From positions 1-9,361 of the forward strand of contig CAZOQV010000024.1 in NCBI GenBank assembly GCA_964582365.1: a DNA stretch of 9,361 nucleotides. The letters run 5' to 3'. The position numbers were made by a program, and so were the translations under genes. Positions within the stretch are counted from its first letter, which is position 1; each line of letters starts with the position of its first letter. Source of the stretch: WARW01 sp964582365 (GTDB lineage Bacteria > Patescibacteriota > Microgenomatia > UBA12405). The notes under the pieces were generated by a model that saw only the letters and a list, made by a program, of their open reading frames with translations, searched no databases and was not told the DNA's origin. Below, in pieces: positions 6,201 to 9,361 of this stretch.

Positions 6201-6950
6201 ACCCGCAATCCCTGCTCCATTATTAACTGCTCCTGCAATAATTCCCGCCAAATGAGTTCCATGAAAACTTGCCACTGGTGCAGGATTAGTATCACCATCA
6301 CCATAATCATAACCATGAAGACACCCACCGCTAATCAAATCACCATTTTCATCTTTACAATTAGTTCCATCCCACATGTTGTCCATCAAATCTGGATGTT
6401 CATAAGCCACCCCAGTATCAATAATCGCCACAATTACCTCACTAGTACCAACCGAAACTTCCCAAGCTTCGGGCATATCAATATCCGCATCCGCCGTACC
6501 AACCGTTGTCACTCCATTATCAAAAGTAATCGTTTGGCCAGTATTATCTAAACCCCACAAATTAGCCTTTTCCGTATCATTAGTTCCTAAATCTGAAAAA
6601 TATGAATAATAATTCGGCTGAACAATTTCCACATTAGCATCTTGTTTAAGTTCATTAATCACCTCTTCTACCGATCGACCATCTTTAATTTTATAAACCA
6701 CAATATTTCCAGATTCTAAAACATCATCTTTGATCAAATCATTGACAAAACGAGTTTTAAACTCCCGAAAAAAAGACATAAATCCAAAATTAGCCAAACT
6801 AACCTGACCTTCTTTATATTTAACCAATACCTCATCTGCTACGTATTTAGGTCGATAATCTTCATTCTCAAAAGCCAGAGCCGTTGAAACTGAAGATAAA
6901 AAAAAGACAAAAATAAAAAACCCAAAATAAAGTTTTCTTTTAATCACCAA
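3219..6950 (-). CDS. Secreted multi-domain subtilisin-like (S8) serine protease with LPXAG sorting signal
   Basis: 1243 codons as assembled, including 34 unknown residues over a 100-N gap; true length unknown. Order: signal peptide 1-26 (ends ALA); prodomain about 33-118 (ADEVLVKYK...EIVQPNYYSYF); S8 catalytic domain about 160-380 and 560-625 with D178 (IIDTG), H230 (HGTHLAG), oxyanion N324 (AAANEG) and S571 (GTSMAAPHVAG), all intact; a jelly-roll-like insertion about 385-555 between N324 and S571; fibronectin type III 634-724; PTPTDELT linker about 729-803 with the gap; a second, nearly identical FN3 809-899; a beta-rich module about 905-1065; a PT linker; an FN3-like domain about 1106-1198; then LPNAG (1214-1218), a hydrophobic helix and a KK tail, as in sortase substrates. 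It probably acts at the cell surface as an autoprocessed protease; substrate unknown. The start is TTG at 6948-6950 or the adjacent GTG at 6945-6947; no in-frame ATG would keep the signal peptide. Confidence 0.95.
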   Translation of the reverse strand: MVIKRKLYFGFFIFVFFLSSVSTALAFENEDYRPKYVADEVLVKYKEGQVSLANFGFMSFFREFKTRFVNDLIKDDVLESGNIVVYKIKDGRSVEEVINELKQDANVEIVQPNYYSYFSDLGTNDTEKANLWGLDNTGQTITFDNGVTTVGTADADIDMPEAWEVSVGTSEVIVAIIDTGVAYEHPDLMDNMWDGTNCKDENGDLISGGCLHGYDYGDGDTNPAPVASFHGTHLAGIIAGAVNNGAGIAGVGQKTKIMALRCEDSGGNPTTACIIASIDFARQNGAKVINASFGGVTGSNGDLKYQAINRFRSAGGILVAAAANEGTNNDGGTHYYPSDYDLDNIISVAATDNNDQLADFSNYGAVSVDVGAPGVDVLSSVIYRKDHIEDFTNQNNLNEDVGSSWASVLLTGGAKALLGDVNGISGSYGIGLSYYITSNTIDLSAISSSPTFFNFIARCDDSGTQSGGVAAGDYMALEVSGDGVNFNSIGKWNEASIAVDSDSQCADGSCAIQFDLSVSGGYLTNDFKYRMKWVSDSSSNTGVGCYVYDFRIIDYPENGDGAGYDYFSGTSMAAPHVAGLAGYLFSIDPSATYTEIRNSILNNGDSIAALSGKTATGRRINAYNSVLAVVPDPTVPGIPTGVGATAGNAEVTLNWTAPSDGGSAILDYQIEYTTSGVGWTLLTTSVETTKNITGLTNDQLYSFRISARNLVGTGSTSATVEVTPTAVVPTPTDELTPTPTDELTPTPTDELXXXXXXXXXXXXXXXXXXXXXXXXXXXXXXXXXXPTDELTPTPTDELTPTPEVTPTPTVPGIPTGVGATAGDAEVILNWTAPSDGGSTILDYQIEYTTSGVGWTLLTTSVGTTKNITSLTNNQLYSFRISARNSVGIGSTSVTVSAISVGETGVTTLIDNNVFVIPVGESSTSTSQITVTSSVNINIGESGTLSQVQLGEDTIITEFSDETFDANQIAGADLDESSVSNLLTDYTARALIQWGIPGVTLKFDKPITIKIYVGSDYDGQTLGVFRSLSVSSGWTTDGLVSSTCVAADGICSFSTNQASYFTASTYSESATPTLTPTPTVTPTPTSAPSSSSNPGPPGPPVCTDQVPLTAPNLFQITVGTGKATLYYAPINFKTTGYSIMYGFTEGDERFGTVTGIMNNNEGVQNLTINDLGVGTYYFKVSANNGCASGPWSDWMSAKIISGTGTASASATGSALPNAGNTIPTVAVALMALSSLATSWVLFKK
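4542..4766 (-). repeat. 24-bp tandem repeat encoding PTPTDELT
   Basis: Five TDEL units are visible, three on the N-terminal side of the gap and two on the C-terminal side, each 24 bp (8 residues). The units differ only at a few positions (GGAGTTGG or GGGGTTGG). The product is an extended, acidic, threonine/proline-rich linker typical of surface proteins. The copy number is unknown because of the gap. Confidence 0.9.
4596..4695. other. Assembly gap (100 N) inside the tandem repeat
   Basis: Exactly 100 N bases, the usual placeholder for a gap of unknown size. Flanking repeat phase requires 7 + 24k missing bases, which 100 does not satisfy; both 100 and 7 + 24k leave remainder 1 on division by 3, so the reading frame is kept for any whole number of units. 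The gene is therefore probably intact and the gap a scaffolding artefact of the repeat. Confidence 0.95.
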
Positions 6951-6958
6951 AAAATTAA

Positions 6959-6987
6959 TTGATAAACACCTAAATTAATAGTAACAA
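6959..6987. promoter_or_regulatory. Possible divergent promoter between subtilase and eight-Cys gene
   Basis: On the minus strand TTGTTA (6982-6987) and TATCAA (6959-6964) are 17 bp apart, each 4 of 6 to consensus; the predicted start falls about 2 nt before the subtilase TTG codon. On the plus strand the same hexamers read TTGATA (5 of 6) and TAACAA (3 of 6). In such AT-rich DNA this is weak evidence. Confidence 0.25.
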
Positions 6988-7005
6988 ATAATTAATAAAA
7001 CTAAA

Positions 7006-7021
7006 TACAAACAAATTTGTA
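7006..7021. promoter_or_regulatory. Palindrome upstream of the eight-Cys gene, possible operator
   Basis: TACAAA-CAAA-TTTGTA forms a 6-bp inverted repeat, and an overlapping perfect palindrome ACAAATTTGT covers 7011-7020. It lies 14 bp before the ATG at 7036. It could bind a dimeric regulator, but AT-rich palindromes of this size are common by chance. Confidence 0.25.
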
Positions 7022-7035
7022 GTAAGCTTAATTAG

Positions 7036-7368
7036 ATGAAAAAAATAAATATAAAAATTTTCTTAATCGGATTTTTCCTTTTTTTAACCATTGGAATTCT
7101 AACTCTAGTTTTAACTAAAAAAGATAAAGCCATTGTTAAAGACGAAGCCCCTGCTTGTAAAAAAGCTGGATGCAGTAATCAATTATGTGTTTCTTCAGAT
7201 GAAGAAGATATCATCACTACTTGCGAGTGGCAAGATGAATATACTTGCTATCAAACAGCCAAGTGTGAAAAACAAGAAGATGGAAAATGTGGCTTTACTC
7301 AAGATGAAGAATTTACCGATTGTCTTAATAACTTAACTCCCAAAATACAACAAGTAGAGATGAAATAA
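7036..7368 (+). CDS. Membrane-anchored or secreted eight-cysteine-cluster protein
   Basis: The 110-residue protein has a basic start (MKKINIK), a hydrophobic segment at about 8-27 that is a signal peptide or anchor with no clear cleavage site, and a compact extracellular domain with exactly eight cysteines: C41, C46, C51, C63, C71, C77, C85 and C96. The pattern with GC-x4-C, a TTCEW motif, EYTCY, AKCE and GKCGF resembles the small 'eight-cysteine-cluster' family seen in diverse bacteria, whose function is unknown to me. The even number suggests four disulfides outside the membrane, so it probably needs an oxidative folding route, although metal binding cannot be excluded. It is the only recognised plus-strand gene in the window, divergent from the subtilase. 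Its stop is 5 bp from the stop of the convergent HEAT/kinase-like gene. No Shine-Dalgarno motif precedes the ATG. Confidence 0.85.
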   Translation: MKKINIKIFLIGFFLFLTIGILTLVLTKKDKAIVKDEAPACKKAGCSNQLCVSSDEEDIITTCEWQDEYTCYQTAKCEKQEDGKCGFTQDEEFTDCLNNLTPKIQQVEMK

Positions 7369-7373
7369 TTTTT

Positions 7374-8771
7374 TTAATCATTACTTAGAGATAAAGTTGC
7401 CGCATCAAAATCAATTGCATAGAGTCGAGGTATTTTATTAAAATCTATTGATCCATTTTGGTTACGAAAAAAACACAATACAAAATTATCATCATGTACT
7501 TCTAAATGACCATGTTTGACACCTTGGGAGTTAAGAACACTTATTATTTTTTCTTTTTGTTGAGTTAATTCATCTCGAAATAAAGAAGATTTTTTATTCC
7601 AACTACCAAGACTTAAATCTAAAACGCCACTAAAAACATTAACTAATTTCTTCTTTTCATCAAAAAAATATGATTGTATTGGCTCTATCGGAACATAATC
7701 AAAACCAGCCTTTTTCCATCCTTCATAATTTTCATATGTTTTTTGCCAAGCTAAAAAAGCTGTTGGTTTAATGGTTCTTATGATTGATTTTCCTTTTAAT
7801 TTACCACCTATCAACGTTAGATCAGAACCAGTTTTTTCAAATGATTGCCTTTCAAAACCAACCTCACTAATAACCCTATTTTTATAAAGCGGAGACTCAA
7901 CAAAAAAGTTAGATAATCCTTTTGATATTACTATCTCCATCAACAATTTCTTTTCCGACTCCTCAACATACTTTATTATTTCCATTGCCTCTTTTTGATT
8001 TTCTACACTATCACCCAGTAAAGCTTCTTTAATTATTTCTTTTACTTTTTCTCTTAGATTATGTTGATTGAATTCTTGAAGATACTGTATCATTTCTGCT
8101 CCTTCTTTTTTAGCTTTTATATCATCACTCAAAAAAACTTCTTCAATTATTTCTCTTATTTTTTCTCTCAAAACAGATTTGTCTGATTCTTGGAGATACT
8201 CTATCATTTCTGCCACTTCTTTTTTAACTCCCATATAACTACTCTTCAACGCTTTTTCAACTAATGATTTTTTATCTGATTCTTTAGCGTGCTCTATCAT
8301 CGCAGTTGTTATTTTTTGAACTTCTTCATCATCATCATCTAACGCTTTTTCAATCAATAATGTTCTGTCTGATTCTTTGGCGTATTCTATCATCCAAACA
8401 GCTCTTCTTCTAACTTCCACATTATCATTTTTCAATGCCTCTTCAATTAACAATTTTTGTTCCGTTTTTTCTACCATATACCAAATCATTTCCACTGCAT
8501 CTTTTCGAATCTTTATATCATTATTCTTCAATAATCCTTCTATAAATGCCTTTTTTTTAGATTCTTCAACTTGCCTTATTTCTTCGACCTTATTTTTTGG
8601 AATTCCGACATCCTTGTGTTTTTCCAAAGTTGCCGCCTTAAAAATCAAATCATTTTGATTATGTCGATAAAAATATCTTTCTACTGTTCGATTACTGATT
8701 GGTGATGTTTGGCTCGGAAGAGCATACATTTCCAACAGAAAATCTGATTTTAATTCGCAATCTCTTTCCAT
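7374..8771 (-). CDS. HEAT-repeat protein with C-terminal kinase-like domain
   Basis: 465 residues, no signal peptide, so probably cytoplasmic. After a 70-residue N-terminal region, an alpha-helical repeat array runs from 73 to about 290: four units of 31 residues (starting at 73, 104, 135 and 166), then two of 38 (197, 235), then part of another. Each unit has the form L-x-E-x-A-L ... V-x-x-x-A-x-x-M-I-E-Y-x-x-E-S, typical of HEAT-like repeats. The C-terminal region (about 300-460) looks like a distant protein-kinase or aminoglycoside-phosphotransferase-like fold: KHGHLEVHDDNFVL (419-432) in the place of the catalytic loop and YAIDFDAA (451-458) in the place of the DFG metal-binding motif. 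The HGD aspartate is H422 and N429 is two residues later than usual, so phosphotransfer activity is uncertain. Substrate and partner are unknown. ATG at 8769-8771 lacks a Shine-Dalgarno motif; a strong hairpin lies 18 bp upstream. Confidence 0.85.
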   Translation of the reverse strand: MERDCELKSDFLLEMYALPSQTSPISNRTVERYFYRHNQNDLIFKAATLEKHKDVGIPKNKVEEIRQVEESKKKAFIEGLLKNNDIKIRKDAVEMIWYMVEKTEQKLLIEEALKNDNVEVRRRAVWMIEYAKESDRTLLIEKALDDDDEEVQKITTAMIEHAKESDKKSLVEKALKSSYMGVKKEVAEMIEYLQESDKSVLREKIREIIEEVFLSDDIKAKKEGAEMIQYLQEFNQHNLREKVKEIIKEALLGDSVENQKEAMEIIKYVEESEKKLLMEIVISKGLSNFFVESPLYKNRVISEVGFERQSFEKTGSDLTLIGGKLKGKSIIRTIKPTAFLAWQKTYENYEGWKKAGFDYVPIEPIQSYFFDEKKKLVNVFSGVLDLSLGSWNKKSSLFRDELTQQKEKIISVLNSQGVKHGHLEVHDDNFVLCFFRNQNGSIDFNKIPRLYAIDFDAATLSLSND

Positions 8772-8780
8772 TTTTAGATG

Positions 8781-8839
8781 AAATAAAAAATAGAGTTGAA
8801 AGTAGAAGACCTGCCCCCTCTTCTACTCTCAACTCTATT
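8781..8839 (-). terminator. Strong intrinsic terminator-like hairpin upstream of the HEAT/kinase gene
   Basis: Stem 8789-8809 with 8819-8839, 21 positions with a single mismatch (8800/8828) and a 9-nt loop (8810-8818). On the minus strand the stem runs directly into TTTTTTATTT, the form of an intrinsic terminator; on the plus strand no T-run follows. The ATG of the HEAT/kinase gene is 18 bp further on. It could end a minus-strand transcript coming from beyond 8840, act as an attenuator in the leader of the downstream gene, or be a palindromic repeat. Confidence 0.65.
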
Positions 8840-9190
8840 CTCCAACCTAAATTTATTTAAATTAACCGACAAATCGGCCAATCCTAATTTGACTTCCTAA
8901 CTAATTTTCTATATTTTAGATGTTGAAGAAACAATTTTATACGTGTTCCACCTGCTTTGAGAACATCGATAATCTTGTTTCTTTTTCTTTTCTTTAGCTA
9001 AAAATTCTAGTCGAAGACGACGAATTTTTGTCTAAAGACAAGATCCCGATTTATCGGGATATTTCAATAAATAGGGCCAAATTTTGCCTATTTATCAAAC
9101 CCCGAACGAACAAAGTGAGATTCGGGGTATCAGCCCCTTTCTCAATTTCGACCGATTTATCGGTATATCGGCCTTTTTCTCTCCCCCCAA
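8840..9190. other. Palindrome-rich stretch with no clear gene
   Basis: No convincing protein gene is visible in these 351 bp. Hairpins found: 8866-8877 (CCGA/TCGG); 8992-9037 (three stacked stems of 6, 8 and 4 bp, CTTTAG/CTAAAG, AAAAATTC/GAATTTTT, GTCG/CGAC); 9043-9060 (ATCCCGAT, TT, ATCGGGAT); 9067-9095 (ATAAATAGG/CCTATTTAT); 9100-9127 (CCCCGAA/TTCGGGG, 14-nt loop); 9151-9164 (ACCGAT, TT, ATCGGT). The core CCGATTTATCGG occurs exactly at both 9043-9060 and 9151-9164. Read on the minus strand, the stretch ends in the strong terminator at 8781-8839. It may be a structured RNA or a cluster of decayed palindromic repeats. I found no tRNA, tmRNA, RNase P or SRP RNA signature. Confidence 0.6.
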
Positions 9191-9346
9191 CTACATCAAA
9201 ATCAACTTTCCCCTAAGTTTTCCCATCTCCTTAAACTGTTTTTCCGCCCATCTATCTTTTCCTTTTTTGCCGGATTTTTTCTTGTCCTGAGCTTGTCGAA
9301 GGATAGTGGTCTTAGAAGAAAATATCTTTTTTATTAATTGAAGCAT
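9191..9346 (-). CDS. Doubtful 51-codon lysine-rich ORF, possibly the 3' end of a larger gene
   Basis: An ATG-initiated frame encodes MLQLIKKIFSSKTTILRQAQ followed by a K/R-rich stretch ending KLRGKLILM. I do not recognise it. The lysine-rich, AT-biased content looks like the neighbouring genes, and TATATT lies 6 bp before the ATG in a leaderless-promoter position. However, the frame stays open upstream to the window edge (five more codons), so the ATG may be internal to a gene that continues outside. It contains a short palindromic repeat (9285-9303). Overlapping plus-strand frames look less protein-like. It could equally be non-coding. Confidence 0.3.
   Translation of the reverse strand: MLQLIKKIFSSKTTILRQAQDKKKSGKKGKDRWAEKQFKEMGKLRGKLILM
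9285..9303. repeat. Short palindromic repeat TCCTGAGCTTGTCGAAGGA
   Basis: The 19-bp sequence has inverted ends (TCCT/AGGA) around a GAGC-TTG-TCGA centre. From memory, near-identical sequences are scattered as dispersed repeats in many environmental bacterial genomes and are often translated in frame as LRQAQD- or PSTSSGQA-like peptides. Here the minus strand gives ILRQAQDK within the doubtful small ORF. Confidence 0.6.
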
Positions 9347-9361
9347 TAATTTAATATAACA

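Noticed and set aside
6192..6551. 119-codon plus-strand frame opposite the subtilase catalytic domain
   Set aside because: It overlaps antisense to conserved catalytic motifs, and its T/N/I-rich composition is the complement of the real gene.
7366..7376. Bidirectional terminator between the convergent stops
   Set aside because: The 5-bp spacer is only T residues and no stem-loop is found around it.
8885..8998. Minus-strand open stretch reading IIDVLKAGGTRIKLFLQHLK after a lysine/arginine-rich segment
   Set aside because: It has no ATG, GTG or TTG start in a sensible place, about 37 codons only, and a stop just upstream; a decayed gene fragment is possible but not supported.
9100..9145. Minus-strand GGGGCTGATACCCC, briefly like the start of a tmRNA
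   Set aside because: None of the other tmRNA features (tag frame, TψC-like end, CCA) follow.
9028..9290. Two overlapping plus-strand frames of 62 and 68 codons
   Set aside because: They run through several hairpins, have S/F/P-rich composition unlike the other genes here, and no recognisable motif.

Overview
The window is AT-rich and densely coded, and most likely comes from a Patescibacteria (CPR) genome, possibly Microgenomates. That call rests on gene content and style: a membrane-anchored LysM/M23 protein, a Rho factor with a long disordered N-terminus, a large multi-domain secreted subtilase with PT-rich linkers and an LPXAG-type sorting signal, a HEAT-repeat/kinase-like protein, short palindromic repeats between and inside genes, and no Shine-Dalgarno motif ahead of any gene. 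No 16S or other phylogenetic marker is present, so the assignment is an inference.

Layout, left to right. Positions 1-31 are a 7-bp tandem repeat at the window edge. 45-1139 (-) encodes a LysM-M23 peptidoglycan endopeptidase. 1165-1290 is a MITE-like palindromic element with 9-bp terminal inverted repeats that sits between the M23 gene and rho. 1293-2705 (-) is transcription terminator Rho, with two GC-rich palindromes carried in frame in its disordered N-terminus; a near-consensus promoter lies at 2791-2818. 2844-3215 (-) is a small membrane protein, 3 bp downstream of the 1243-codon subtilase gene 3219-6950 (-). The subtilase gene contains a 100-N assembly gap inside a 24-bp tandem repeat. 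A short divergent promoter region separates it from 7036-7368 (+), a secreted or anchored eight-cysteine protein. That gene meets, tail to tail, 7374-8771 (-), a HEAT-repeat protein with a C-terminal kinase-like domain. From 8772 to 9361 there is a strong minus-strand terminator-like hairpin, a run of palindromes, and a doubtful 51-codon ORF.

The genes split into cell-envelope functions (M23 peptidase, subtilase with its small membrane neighbour, eight-Cys protein), a housekeeping gene (rho), and an uncharacterised HEAT/kinase-like protein. The subtilase and the small membrane protein form a tight two-gene operon. The M23 gene and rho appear to have separate promoters. I see no defence system, CRISPR array, tRNA or rRNA. 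The most distinctive signals are mobile palindromic repeats, including in-frame copies in rho; the repeat-driven architecture of the subtilase; possible leaderless starts; and the structured region upstream of the HEAT/kinase gene.
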